A stretch of 64,000 nt of DNA, from assembly GCF_040182365.1 (NCBI RefSeq), contig NZ_CP144460.1, positions 5,105,346 through 5,169,345 on the forward strand, written 5' to 3'. Position numbers and translations under genes: made by a program. The notes beneath the pieces are model-generated. The model worked only from the letters and a program-made list of their open reading frames with translations. It made no database searches and was not told the DNA's origin. Of the stretch, positions 44,778 to 53,205 are shown piece after piece; position 1 is the first letter of the stretch; every line of letters begins with the position of its first letter. The stretch is from Xanthomonas sp. 10-10 (GTDB lineage: Bacteria; Pseudomonadota; Gammaproteobacteria; Xanthomonadales; Xanthomonadaceae).

Positions 44778-45944
44778 TCACACCACGCGGCAGAACACCG
44801 CCTTGAGATAGCGCGATTCCTGCACATGCGCCATGAACGGGTGATCCGGACCGGCACCGGCCACCTTCAGGATCTGGATGGTGCGCCCGGAGAAATACGA
44901 GGCGCGCCGCAGCATGTCCAGGAACTCCTGCTCGGCCACCAGCCCGGTGCACGAGAAGGTGGCGAACAGGCCGCCGGGCTTGACCACGCCCAGCGCCAGC
45001 TTGTTCATGTCCAGATACTTCTTCAGCGCCGGGATCACCTGCTCGCGGTCGCGGGTCATCTTGGCCGGGTCCAGGATCACCACATCGAACTGCTCGCCGC
45101 GATTGGACGCATCGCGCAGCCACGGGAAGATGTCGGCCTGCACGAACTTCGGCCGCACGTTGTTGAGCTTGGCGTTGCCCTTGGCGATGGCGATCACGTC
45201 CTCGTCGATGTCCACGCCCAGCACCTCGGACGCACCGCGCGCGGCCGCATACACCGCAAAGCCGCCGGTGTTGCAGCACAGGTCCAGCACGCTCTTGCCT
45301 TCGACCTGCTCGCTCAGCCACTGGCGGTTCTCGCGCTGGTCGGCGAAGAAGCCGGTCTTGTGCGCACCGGCCGGGTCGGCACGGAACCTGATGCCGTACT
45401 CGGTGATCACCGACGCTTCGGTGGTGGTGTTGCCGTGGAAATCGAAGCTTTCCTGCTTCTGCACGTGTTCATCGGCAAAGCTGTGGAAGCGGCAGCCCGG
45501 GAACTGCGCGCGCAGCGCCTCGTAGATCCATTCGCGGTGGCGGAACATGCCGGCGGCGAAGAACTCCACCACCACCAGATCGCCGTAGCGGTCCACCACC
45601 AGGCCGGACAGGCCGTCGCCTTCGCTGTGCACCACGCGCCAGGCATCGGACACCGCGTCGAGCTTGAGCCAGTCGCGGCGCAGGCTCACTGCCGCGGCGA
45701 TCTTGCGCGAGAACCAGCCCGCATCCACCGGCACCGACTGGTCGGTCTCCAGGATGCGCACGGCGATGCGCGAGTGGCCGTTGTAGAAGCCGCGGCCAAC
45801 CCACTCCCCATCCACGCCGACCACATCGACGATGGTGCCGGGTTTGGGCTTGGCGGCGGGCTTTTCCACCAGCTTCTGGAAGATCCACGGGTGGCTGGAG
45901 CGCCACGCATTCTTGAGTCGGACGACGGGGACAGGAGTATTCAT
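44778..45944 (-). CDS. rlmI: Class I SAM-dependent rRNA methyltransferase, RlmI-like
   Basis: 388 aa. N-terminal PUA-type RNA-binding domain (about 3-80, VRLKNAWRSSHPWIFQKLVE, GTIVDVVGVDGEWVGRGFYN), an EEHEE-like linker, then a Rossmann methyltransferase with GFFADQRENRQWL, SAM motif I SVLDLCCNTGGFAVYAAARG and a C-terminal FSCTG whose Cys is the likely catalytic residue. RlmI makes m5C1962 of 23S rRNA in E. coli. The family's usual LDPP motif reads ILDPAKMTRD here, so exact specificity is less certain. Monocistronic, divergent from the riboswitch-controlled terC. Confidence 0.85.
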   Translation of the reverse strand: MNTPVPVVRLKNAWRSSHPWIFQKLVEKPAAKPKPGTIVDVVGVDGEWVGRGFYNGHSRIAVRILETDQSVPVDAGWFSRKIAAAVSLRRDWLKLDAVSDAWRVVHSEGDGLSGLVVDRYGDLVVVEFFAAGMFRHREWIYEALRAQFPGCRFHSFADEHVQKQESFDFHGNTTTEASVITEYGIRFRADPAGAHKTGFFADQRENRQWLSEQVEGKSVLDLCCNTGGFAVYAAARGASEVLGVDIDEDVIAIAKGNAKLNNVRPKFVQADIFPWLRDASNRGEQFDVVILDPAKMTRDREQVIPALKKYLDMNKLALGVVKPGGLFATFSCTGLVAEQEFLDMLRRASYFSGRTIQILKVAGAGPDHPFMAHVQESRYLKAVFCRVV

Positions 45945-45999
45945 TCACCTATTGTATCCGGCTGGATTGACGTGCCCGGCCCCTGCCCGCAGAATCGGC

Positions 46000-46137
46000 G
46001 CCAGAAGGGGAGTAGCTCCCAACGTTGTCGCCGTCATGACGAGTCCTGCCAGCCAGGCTCCGGTGCAACGGCAACCGGCCAGGCCGGTTGCGAGCGAGAC
46101 CTTCGCCGCGCAGGCGAAGGTCCGTCACCCGGAATCC
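46000..46137 (+). ncRNA. yybP-ykoY manganese riboswitch
   Basis: Leader of the terC-family gene. It shows the motif's conserved pieces in order: AAGGGGAGTAGCTCCC (46005-46020), CCGTCATGACGAGTCCTGCC (46031-46050) and GAGCGAGACCTTCGCC with the pairing GGCGAAGGTC downstream (46092-46122). The two conserved loops that form the Mn2+ site are both present. Known members of this class sense Mn2+ and control Mn exporters (mntP) and TerC-type genes. The ATG lies about 70 nt downstream, leaving room for an expression platform. Confidence 0.92.
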
Positions 46138-46204
46138 ACGATTTCCGTGTCACAAGGCCTCAGCCCACCGGCTGTCCAGGTCGTTTCACTTTTCGGGATT
46201 CTTT

Positions 46205-47161
46205 ATGCAAACCATTGGCAATGTCTGGTTATGGGGCGGTTTCGGGGTCGTGGTGATCGCCGCGCTGCTGATCGATCTGGTGCTGATGCGCCATGGCGGC
46301 GCCCACAAGGTGACCTTCAAGGAGGCCACTTGGTGGAGCATCGGTTGGGTGCTGCTGGCGCTGGCCTTCAACGCCGGGCTGTGGTGGTACCTGCAGGGCA
46401 CGCTGGGCGATGCGCAGGCCGACCAGATCGGGCTGCAGTTCCTCACCGGCTACCTGGTCGAAAAATCGCTGGCGGTCGACAACATCTTCGTGTTCCTGAT
46501 GGTCATGACCTACTTCGGCGTGCCGGAGGAACAGCGCCAGCGCGTGCTGATCATTGGCGTACTGGGCGCGATTGTCCTGCGCGCGATCATGATCTTCGCC
46601 GGCTCGATGCTGCTGGCCAAGTTCCATTGGCTGCTGTACGTGTTCGGCGCGTTCCTGCTGCTGACCGGCATCAAGATGTGGTTTTCCGCCGGCAAGGAGC
46701 CGGATCTGGAAACCAACCCCGTGTTGCGCTGGATGCGCAGCCATCTGCGCCTGAGCCCGCAGTATCACGGCAACCTGCTCAGTGTGATGAAAGACGGCAA
46801 ACGCTGGTTCACCCCGCTGTTTGTGGTGTTGATCCTGATCGCGGTGATCGATGTGATCTTCGCGGTGGACAGCATCCCGGCGATCTTCGCGATCACCACC
46901 GACCCGTTCATCGTGCTGACTTCCAACGTGTTCGCCGTGCTGGGCCTGCGCGCGATGTTCTTCCTGCTGGCCGGCATGGCCGACCGCTTCCACCTGCTGC
47001 CGTATGGTCTGGCGGTGATCCTGGTGTTCATTGGCACCAAGATGATGATCATCAATTTCTACAAGATCCCGGTGCTGGTGTCGCTGGCGGTGGTGGTCAC
47101 GATCCTGGTTGCCACCATCGTGCTGAGCCTGCTGCGCCCGCCCAAGCCGGCCGGGCACTGA
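46205..47161 (+). CDS. alx: TerC-family membrane protein (Alx-like), probable Mn2+ exporter
   Basis: 318 aa from ATG 46205 (MQTIGNVWLWGGFGVVVI), the start used by Alx homologues. About nine hydrophobic segments. The acidic residues thought to bind metal are in EKSLAVDNIFVF and FAVDSIPAIFAI, the two-fold TerC signature. The preceding manganese riboswitch, together with E. coli alx sharing this leader and family, supports a role in Mn2+ efflux, possibly delivering metal to exported enzymes. Start choice: an upstream frame to 46088 would lie inside the riboswitch. Confidence 0.93.
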   Translation: MQTIGNVWLWGGFGVVVIAALLIDLVLMRHGGAHKVTFKEATWWSIGWVLLALAFNAGLWWYLQGTLGDAQADQIGLQFLTGYLVEKSLAVDNIFVFLMVMTYFGVPEEQRQRVLIIGVLGAIVLRAIMIFAGSMLLAKFHWLLYVFGAFLLLTGIKMWFSAGKEPDLETNPVLRWMRSHLRLSPQYHGNLLSVMKDGKRWFTPLFVVLILIAVIDVIFAVDSIPAIFAITTDPFIVLTSNVFAVLGLRAMFFLLAGMADRFHLLPYGLAVILVFIGTKMMIINFYKIPVLVSLAVVVTILVATIVLSLLRPPKPAGH

Positions 47162-47195
47162 GGGGCTGGGATTCGGGAATCGGGAATCGGGAACG
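47162..47195. repeat. Short-period GGGAATC repeat after terC
   Basis: GGGATTCGGGAATCGGGAATCGGGAA immediately follows the terC stop. Same type as at 32702-32766 and 49828-49860. Confidence 0.8.
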
Positions 47196-47245
47196 GTAGT
47201 TCCATGTGCATTGCTGGCAACTGCGCACACCGACTCTCTCGACTG

Positions 47246-47349
47246 GTCCCTGCCTGCCACCGTCGCGGGACCTTACGCGGCATGGATGCCGTGTAAGAGC
47301 CTACAGGGACGTACTTGCGGCGTGTCCCGCGACGGTGGGCGGGCAAGGG
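47246..47349. repeat. 104-bp nested inverted repeat, dispersed-element-like
   Basis: Outer arms: CCACCGTCGCGGGA (ending 47270) and TCCCGCGACGGTGG (from 47325) are perfect complements; the complementarity continues imperfectly outward. Inside is a second palindrome, TTACGCGGCAT / ATGCCGTGTAA with a two-base centre (47273-47296). The layout resembles ERIC-like dispersed intergenic repeats. I recognise similar sequences from Xanthomonadaceae intergenic regions, but this is from memory. Confidence 0.75.
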
Positions 47350-47642
47350 CCCTGCAGCCAAGCCGCAGATCGTCCGCCCTACGACCGACGCATCCCCGCC
47401 GTTCAATCACCTCTCAAGGCCGCCAGGATTCAGGCTCCAGGTCGCTGGGGCGTTCCCGGGCCGAACCGGTGGGGGCGGGATGCTGCGGCACGTTCGGTCG
47501 CGCGCCCCGGCCACCTGCGTGATGTCACGTAAATCGCTGCGCCAATGATCGGCGGCGGGACTGGATTATCCCGTCGCCGGGCCTGCTTATCCCGCGCCGG
47601 AGAGGCTTGTAAAAAAACCCACGCGACGCCATCCGTGAAGGT

Positions 47643-48431
47643 ATGACACCGCCTCCTGTTGCCACCGACGACACCACCACCCAAGACCGCCTGGACCGTT
47701 CCAGGATCTTGCGTGCCTTCAACTTCAGCCTGGCGGCCGTGTTGCTGCTGGTGGCGGTGTTCACCGCGCAGGGCATGTTCGACTGGCGCGCCTGGGCGGT
47801 GGCGCCGCTGCAGGCAGACGGCCTGATCGGCATCCTCACCGCACCGCTGTTGCACGGCTCGCTCGCGCACCTGGGCGCCAACGCGGCGGCGCTACTGATC
47901 CTGGGCACGCTGGCCGGCAGCGTGTATCCGCGCGCCACCGCCATGGCATTGCCGTTGCTGTGGCTGGGCTCGGGCCTGGGGGCGTGGTTGTTGGGCGAGC
48001 CTGGCAGCCGCCATCTGGGCGCCAGTGGCGTCACCCACGGGCTGATGTTCCTGGTGTTCGTGCTGGGCCTGCTGCGCCGCGACCGCCCGGCGATCGCCAC
48101 CAGCATGATCGCCTTCCTGTTCTACGGCGGCATGTTGGTGACCATCCTGCCGCACGAAGCCGGCGTGTCCTGGCAATCGCATCTGGGCGGCGCAGTGGCC
48201 GGCCTGATCGCCGCGCTGCTGTTGCGCCTGCGCGACCCGCAGCAGGCCAGGCCGCGCTACAGCTGGGAAGACGAGGACGAAGATGCTGCGTGGGAAGTGA
48301 ACAACCCCGAACACGCGATGCTGGAACCGCCACCTCCACGTCAGGTACCGGTGCTCTGGCAACGCCAGGAAGACGGCTCGGAAAACGTGGTGCTGCACTT
48401 CCCGCCGCGCGAGCGCCCGCCGGGAACGTAG
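47643..48431 (+). CDS. Rhomboid family intramembrane serine protease
   Basis: 262 aa inner-membrane protease that cleaves transmembrane segments. Six hydrophobic helices. The oxyanion/structural HGSLAHLGANA (His71, His76, Asn80), catalytic Ser128 in GASG and catalytic His180 in QSHLGGAVAG complete the Ser-His dyad. The cytosolic C-terminal tail (about 195-262) is acidic then Pro/Gln-rich (EDEDEDAAWEV), unlike the core. Single gene, followed directly by a palindromic repeat. Confidence 0.93.
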   Translation: MTPPPVATDDTTTQDRLDRSRILRAFNFSLAAVLLLVAVFTAQGMFDWRAWAVAPLQADGLIGILTAPLLHGSLAHLGANAAALLILGTLAGSVYPRATAMALPLLWLGSGLGAWLLGEPGSRHLGASGVTHGLMFLVFVLGLLRRDRPAIATSMIAFLFYGGMLVTILPHEAGVSWQSHLGGAVAGLIAALLLRLRDPQQARPRYSWEDEDEDAAWEVNNPEHAMLEPPPPRQVPVLWQRQEDGSENVVLHFPPRERPPGT

Positions 48432-48495
48432 GAGCGCGCTTGCGCGCGATGGGGCGTTACCGAGAGGGCCTCATCGCGCGCAAGCGCGCTCCTAC
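48428..48495. repeat. Palindromic GTAGGAGCG repeat after the rhomboid gene
   Basis: Arms GTAGGAGCGCGCTTGCGCGC (48428-48447, extending to GATG) and its perfect complement ending CGCTCCTAC at 48495, with a 20-bp loop. Same family as in recB and at 14138-14541 but with a different inner arm. It could act as a bidirectional transcription or mRNA-stability element between the two convergent genes. Confidence 0.9.
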
Positions 48496-48510
48496 AGATC
48501 GCAGATGCGT

Positions 48511-49611
48511 TTAACGCGTTGCGCGCCCCTGCAATGCGCGCCGCGCCAGGCCCGGGTCGTCGGCGAAGAAGGCATCGATGCCGGCGTCCAGATAGGTCTT
48601 GAGTTCGGCCAGTGCACCGGCGTCGTTACGCTCGGTCACCGCGCTGCTGCTGCGGTTTTCGGCAGCCAAAAAGTAATTCTCCGGGCGGAAGGTATACGGC
48701 TGCACCTGCAGTCCTGCCGCATGCGCGTCGTGCACCAGGCTGGTCGGCGTGCCCAGGCGTTGCTGCGCATCCAGCGGAATGATGCTGCGGATGTCCGGGC
48801 CGATCGCATCGGCGTAGCTGGCGACCTGCTTCAGCCCTTCGGGCGTAATCATCTGCGCGTAGGTGCGCGGCGCGTTGCCCACGCCCGCATCGGGCAGCGC
48901 CATCTGCGCGCCGCCCAGCAGCTGCAGCAAGCGAATATTGCTATTGCGCCCGATCTTGCCGCGCAGGTAGCGCAGGTTGCCGGTCTCGAACGACTGGATC
49001 ACCACCGGCGCGGTACGGGTGTAGGCATGCGCCTGCAAGGTGGTCAGCACCTTGTCTTCCATCGCCAGATTCAGCCCACTGAAATAGCTCGGGTGCTTGA
49101 TCTCCGGAATCAGCCCGATCGTGCGCCCGGTCGCGGCAGATTCGGCTGCGACGAAATCGATGATCTCGTCGAAGGTCAAAATCTGAAACTGCCCGTCCCA
49201 GCGCTTGCCACGCAACTGCGGCAAGCGCTCGCGTGCGCGCAAGGTCTTCAATTCGGCAAGCGTGAAGTCCTCGGTGAACCAGCCGTCCATTGCCTGGCCA
49301 TCGATGGTCTTGCGCGTCTTGCGCGCGGCAAACTCCGGATGGCTGGCCACATCGGTGGTGCCGCCGATCTCGTTCTCGTGACGCGCCACCAGCACGCCAT
49401 CCTTGGTGGACACCAGGTCCGGCTCGACAAAATCCGCGCCATCGGCAATGGCTTTGGCATACGCGGCCAGGGTGTGCTCCGGGCGCAACGCGCTGGCACC
49501 ACGGTGCGCAAAGATCTGCACCGTTTTCGCCAACGGCGCCTCTGCCAACGCGGGCCCGCTCATGCCGACCATCATCGCTCCCAACACCAACACACGGTGG
49601 AACTGCATCAT
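48511..49611 (-). CDS. glpQ: Periplasmic glycerophosphodiester phosphodiesterase
   Basis: Hydrolyses glycerophosphodiesters to glycerol-3-phosphate and an alcohol. 366 aa from ATG 49611 with a signal peptide (about 1-24). GDPD motifs: FAHRGASALRPEHT (catalytic His36 and His46), VEPDLVSTKDGVLVARHE with metal-binding Glu63 and Asp65, and the C-terminal FADDPGLARRAL. The upstream frame to 49752 lacks a signal. It lies downstream of a TonB-dependent receptor on the same strand, which suggests transport and hydrolysis of phosphodiesters. Confidence 0.93.
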   Translation of the reverse strand: MMQFHRVLVLGAMMVGMSGPALAEAPLAKTVQIFAHRGASALRPEHTLAAYAKAIADGADFVEPDLVSTKDGVLVARHENEIGGTTDVASHPEFAARKTRKTIDGQAMDGWFTEDFTLAELKTLRARERLPQLRGKRWDGQFQILTFDEIIDFVAAESAATGRTIGLIPEIKHPSYFSGLNLAMEDKVLTTLQAHAYTRTAPVVIQSFETGNLRYLRGKIGRNSNIRLLQLLGGAQMALPDAGVGNAPRTYAQMITPEGLKQVASYADAIGPDIRSIIPLDAQQRLGTPTSLVHDAHAAGLQVQPYTFRPENYFLAAENRSSSAVTERNDAGALAELKTYLDAGIDAFFADDPGLARRALQGRATR

Positions 49612-49827
49612 GCCTCTCTCCAACGAAAAAGCAGCCATCAACACCCACTGCGTCACTGCCAGGCGAGCTCGGCCGATGATCGAGGCGGCGTGTACGACCG
49701 CATACCCCGCGTCCTCCCCATCGTCCGTACCCGCCTGACAACCACGCGCCAAGCCTTGCCAGCCACTCTAAAACCATCCACATCGGTCGACACGGGAATC
49801 AGTCAGCAGCAACAAGACCCGCTGTTA

Positions 49828-49860
49828 CCAATCCCCAATCCCGACTCCCCAATCCCGTCG
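49828..49860. repeat. Short-period GGGAATC-type repeat at the receptor 3' end
   Basis: CCAATCCCCAATCCCGACTC and continuing, ending one base before the stop triplet of the TonB-dependent receptor gene. Same tract type as at 32702-32766 and 47162-47195. Confidence 0.8.
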
Positions 49861-52176
49861 TCAGAACTTGGCATCCAGCGTCAGAAACACCTGCCGCGGC
49901 GCACTGGCGTGAAACGCCAGCTGCCGGCCATTCGGATCGCTGTTGGCGAACGCGGTGAGGTTGGAAGCGTAGCGCTTGTCGGTGAGGTTGGTGACGTTGA
50001 GCGAGAGCTTGAGCGCCTGCAACACGCCGACCTGGCCGAATTCGTAGCCGGCGCCGGCATCGAACGAGGTATAGCCGCCAAAGCCCTGATCGTTGGTGTA
50101 GGTGTAGAAGCGCTCACCGGTGTACTTGCCGCGTAGATTGACGTTCCAGCCGGCGTAGTTGAAGGCGATTTCGCTGGCGAACATGCGCTTGGGCGTATCG
50201 ACCGTGGTCTTGCCGGCAGTCGCAATGATCACCCCGTTCTGCACGTAGTTGTCGTCATAGGTGGAGCGGTTGATCGAGGCCGAGTTGTACCACTGCAGGT
50301 AGCTGGTAGGCTTCCAGATCACCGTCAATTCGCCACCGCGGCTGCTCACCGAGCCAACGTTGAAAAAGCGCGTGGTGCAGGCGGGCGTGGTGCCCTGCTG
50401 GATGCTGGCGCAGGGGTTGAGCGAGAGCAGACGGTTGTCGAAGGTGACGTCGTAGCCGACCAGCGAGGCTTCGAAACGGTCGCGTACAAAGCGATAGCCC
50501 GCTTCCACGGTGCGCGATTTTTCCGGCTCCAGCGCACCGACGCTGGCATCGAACGAGGCCTGCGTCACCAGCAGCGGACCACCGGCACCACCGCCCTGGA
50601 ACGCGGCGATGTTTTCTGCATAGGAAGCGAACACTTCCTGGCCTTCGGCCAGCCGATAGCCCAGCCCGATCTGCGGCAGCACCGACTCACTGGCCTTGAT
50701 CGACCCGGTCGCCACCGGCGCTTCCACCGCGATGCCCGGCGTCTCGCGTGCGGTCATTTCGGTGCTCGGGCTCTTGATGCCCAGATCCAGGCTCAGACGC
50801 TCATCGAGAAACTTGAAGTTGCCCTGCACATAGAACTGCCGCGTGGTGATCACGTAGTTCTGCGAGAACAGGCGGCGGTTGGGATTCTGCAGGAACTTGT
50901 CGTCGCTGACCGGGCCATCGATCCAGTAGAAATTGCGCTCTACATCGTGGTGGTTGCGCTCGTACCACAGGCCGGCTTCCAGATGATGCGGGCCCAGGTC
51001 CCAGCCCAGCGAAGCGATGCCGCCGGTGCGGTTGATCCAGTAGTTGGTGCTGCGGATGGAGATCGGCAGTGCTTGCGGCGTGCCCGGATTGGAGGCCTGG
51101 CCCGGCGACCACCAGTGGCCCTGGCCCTTGTTTTCGTGGTGATAGACCTGGGTGTGCAGGCTGATCGCATCGTTGGGCTGGAAGTCGCCGGCCACGTAGA
51201 ACAGGTCGTCGTCGCGCAACGCACGGCTCTGGTAGTACGCATCGTCCACGTTGTCCACGCCGCCACTGAAGCCGCAGCGTGCGGCATTGCGTGTGGCCGG
51301 CGCGCAGTACGCCGCTGCCAGGGCGCGGTTCCAGTCCGGCGCATACAGGTTCCAGTCCCAGCCCAGGCCGCGCGCCATGCCGCTCTTGGACAGATAGGAA
51401 TAGTCGGCCTGCGAGGTGCGCGAGGTATCGGCAAAGGCGGTCAGTTTTCCGCCATCGAATTGATACACACCCTTGGCGTTGAACTGCCGCGTAGTAGTCG
51501 GCGATTCCGGGCGCGCCCACATGTCCGCGGTGGCTTCGATACCCGACAGATACGCAGAAAATCCGTTGTAGTCGCCGGTATCCACGCGCAGGAAGGTGCG
51601 ACGGTTGGCATCGGACCCCACCGTCTGCGACACCTGCCCACCGAACACGCTGGACGGGTCGGCCGAGTAGTACTGGATGGTGCCGCCCAGGTTGCTGGTG
51701 GACGCGGTGCCCAACGCACCGATGCCCGACGCCAGCTCCACGCCGCCGAAGTTTTCTGCGATCAATGCGCGGCTGATGTTGAGGCCGTTGTAATTGCCGT
51801 AGGCGTTATCGCCCAGCGGCAAACCGTCGAGCGTGTAGCCCAGGCGCGTGCCGTTGAAGCCGCGCAGGCTGATCGTCTGCGACTCTTCATTGGCACCGAA
51901 GGCATCGTTGGATTGCACGTTGACGCCCGGCATCCGGTTGAGCAGTTTCTGGATGCTGGTGCCTGGCGGCAGCACCGGAATGTCCTGCTGGGTGATGCGC
52001 TGCACCTGGCGCGTTTCGCCCTGGCCAATCACCGATACCGCATCGAGTTGCTGCACGGTGGAACCGGTATCGGCGGACACCTCGGCCGGCGTATCGGCAG
52101 CACGTGCGGCTGGCGACAGCACAAGCGCGGTAAACACGGCAGCACTTAACAGATGGGTCTTGGGCATGAGAGGCAT
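49861..52176 (-). CDS. TonB-dependent receptor, possibly for phosphorylated ligands
   Basis: 771 aa from ATG 52176 (MPLMPKTHLLSAAVFTALVL); ATG 52167 would shorten it by three residues. Signal peptide about 1-27. A plug with VISVIGQGETRQ-like sequence (read as DAVSVIGQGETRQ), GVNVQSNDAFGANEESQTIS and LRGFNGTRLGYTLDGLPLGD is followed by a 22-strand barrel ending in RQVFLTLDAKF. No STN domain, so transport only. A glycerophosphodiesterase follows and an acid phosphatase is divergent, suggesting a phosphate-ester ligand; this is context, not sequence, evidence. Confidence 0.91.
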   Translation of the reverse strand: MPLMPKTHLLSAAVFTALVLSPAARAADTPAEVSADTGSTVQQLDAVSVIGQGETRQVQRITQQDIPVLPPGTSIQKLLNRMPGVNVQSNDAFGANEESQTISLRGFNGTRLGYTLDGLPLGDNAYGNYNGLNISRALIAENFGGVELASGIGALGTASTSNLGGTIQYYSADPSSVFGGQVSQTVGSDANRRTFLRVDTGDYNGFSAYLSGIEATADMWARPESPTTTRQFNAKGVYQFDGGKLTAFADTSRTSQADYSYLSKSGMARGLGWDWNLYAPDWNRALAAAYCAPATRNAARCGFSGGVDNVDDAYYQSRALRDDDLFYVAGDFQPNDAISLHTQVYHHENKGQGHWWSPGQASNPGTPQALPISIRSTNYWINRTGGIASLGWDLGPHHLEAGLWYERNHHDVERNFYWIDGPVSDDKFLQNPNRRLFSQNYVITTRQFYVQGNFKFLDERLSLDLGIKSPSTEMTARETPGIAVEAPVATGSIKASESVLPQIGLGYRLAEGQEVFASYAENIAAFQGGGAGGPLLVTQASFDASVGALEPEKSRTVEAGYRFVRDRFEASLVGYDVTFDNRLLSLNPCASIQQGTTPACTTRFFNVGSVSSRGGELTVIWKPTSYLQWYNSASINRSTYDDNYVQNGVIIATAGKTTVDTPKRMFASEIAFNYAGWNVNLRGKYTGERFYTYTNDQGFGGYTSFDAGAGYEFGQVGVLQALKLSLNVTNLTDKRYASNLTAFANSDPNGRQLAFHASAPRQVFLTLDAKF

Positions 52177-52362
52177 GGGGGAAGAGTCAAAAGATGACGG
52201 CAAGCGTGCGACAGCTGTCTTGCGTCGATGCGACGCCCAGATGACAGTGCCGAGACAACTACTGCGTATCCCGCGCTGCGACTGCGTTGTGCTGGCATGC
52301 GCGTGTCATCTGCACGTCGTAATCTGCGCGCTCGTCCAGTCGTGCTGCTTCGAGGAATCGTC

Positions 52363-53205
52363 ATGGCCCACCGCATCGCTCGCCACTGCCAACAGACGCT
52401 GGCAGGCCTCGCCCTTGCCGCCTTGTTGATCGGCAGCGGCGTGGCCACTGCGCGGCAACCGGCAAAGCCGGCGGATTCGGTGCTCGCCAGCGACGCGCAG
52501 GGATATCTGGAAAAACCGCAGTTGCCCGACAGCCTGCAGCTGGTGCCGCCCCCGCCGCAGGACGGCAGTGCCGCGCTCGCCAACGATGAGGCCATCGCCA
52601 AGGCCATGCTCGCGCTGCGCGGCACACCGCGCTGGGACCTGGCCACGCGCGACGCGGTACTGAGCTTTCCCGATGCCGCCAGCCACTTCAGCTGCGCGCT
52701 CGGCGTGCAGATCGACCAGGCCGGCACACCGCATCTGCTGCGCCTGCTCGAACGCAGCATGCGCGACGCCAGCAGCAGCACCAGCGCCGCCAAGGCACGC
52801 TATCAGCGCCCACGCCCGTTCATGCGCAACGGACAACCGATGTGTACCCCGGCCGACGATGCGGCCCTGCGCAAGAATGGCTCCTACCCGTCCGGCCACA
52901 CCGCCATCGGCTGGGCCTGGGGCCTGATCCTGTCGGAACTCGCTCCCGCCCAGCGCAACGCGCTCCTGGCACGCGGCCGCGCCTTCGGCGACAGCCGCCT
53001 GGTGTGCAACGTGCATTGGCAGAGCGATGTCCTGCAGGGCCGCATCATGGGCGCGGCCACCGTCACCGCGCTGCACAGCAACCCGGAATTTCAAAAGGAT
53101 CTTGCTGCCGCACGCGGGGAGATCGCAACGGCCAAGCCTGTCGCACCGGATGCATGCGCGGTGGAAACAGATGCCTTGCAGGCCGTGTTGCCGGAAGTGC
53201 TCTAG
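52363..53205 (+). CDS. phoN: Class A non-specific acid phosphatase (PhoN/PhoC type)
   Basis: Periplasmic phosphomonoesterase of the PAP2 superfamily, 280 aa from ATG 52363; signal peptide about 1-30. The complete signature is present: K144 with six intervening residues then RP (KARYQRPRP), PSGH at 176-179, and SR (211-212) with H218 and D222 in GDSRLVCNVHWQSD. An upstream extension to 52228 lacks a signal and would overlap the receptor promoter. It is divergent from the TonB-dependent receptor with 186 nt between starts, so the pair may be co-regulated by phosphate. Confidence 0.93.
   Translation: MAHRIARHCQQTLAGLALAALLIGSGVATARQPAKPADSVLASDAQGYLEKPQLPDSLQLVPPPPQDGSAALANDEAIAKAMLALRGTPRWDLATRDAVLSFPDAASHFSCALGVQIDQAGTPHLLRLLERSMRDASSSTSAAKARYQRPRPFMRNGQPMCTPADDAALRKNGSYPSGHTAIGWAWGLILSELAPAQRNALLARGRAFGDSRLVCNVHWQSDVLQGRIMGAATVTALHSNPEFQKDLAAARGEIATAKPVAPDACAVETDALQAVLPEVL

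Larger units (their letters stand above)
47162..47642. other. Gap between terC and the rhomboid gene
   Basis: 481 bp holding the short GGGAATC repeat, the 104-bp nested inverted repeat at 47246-47349, and an AT-richer tract (TTGTAAAAAAACCC near 47610) just before the rhomboid gene that probably belongs to its promoter. No gene seen. Confidence 0.5.
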
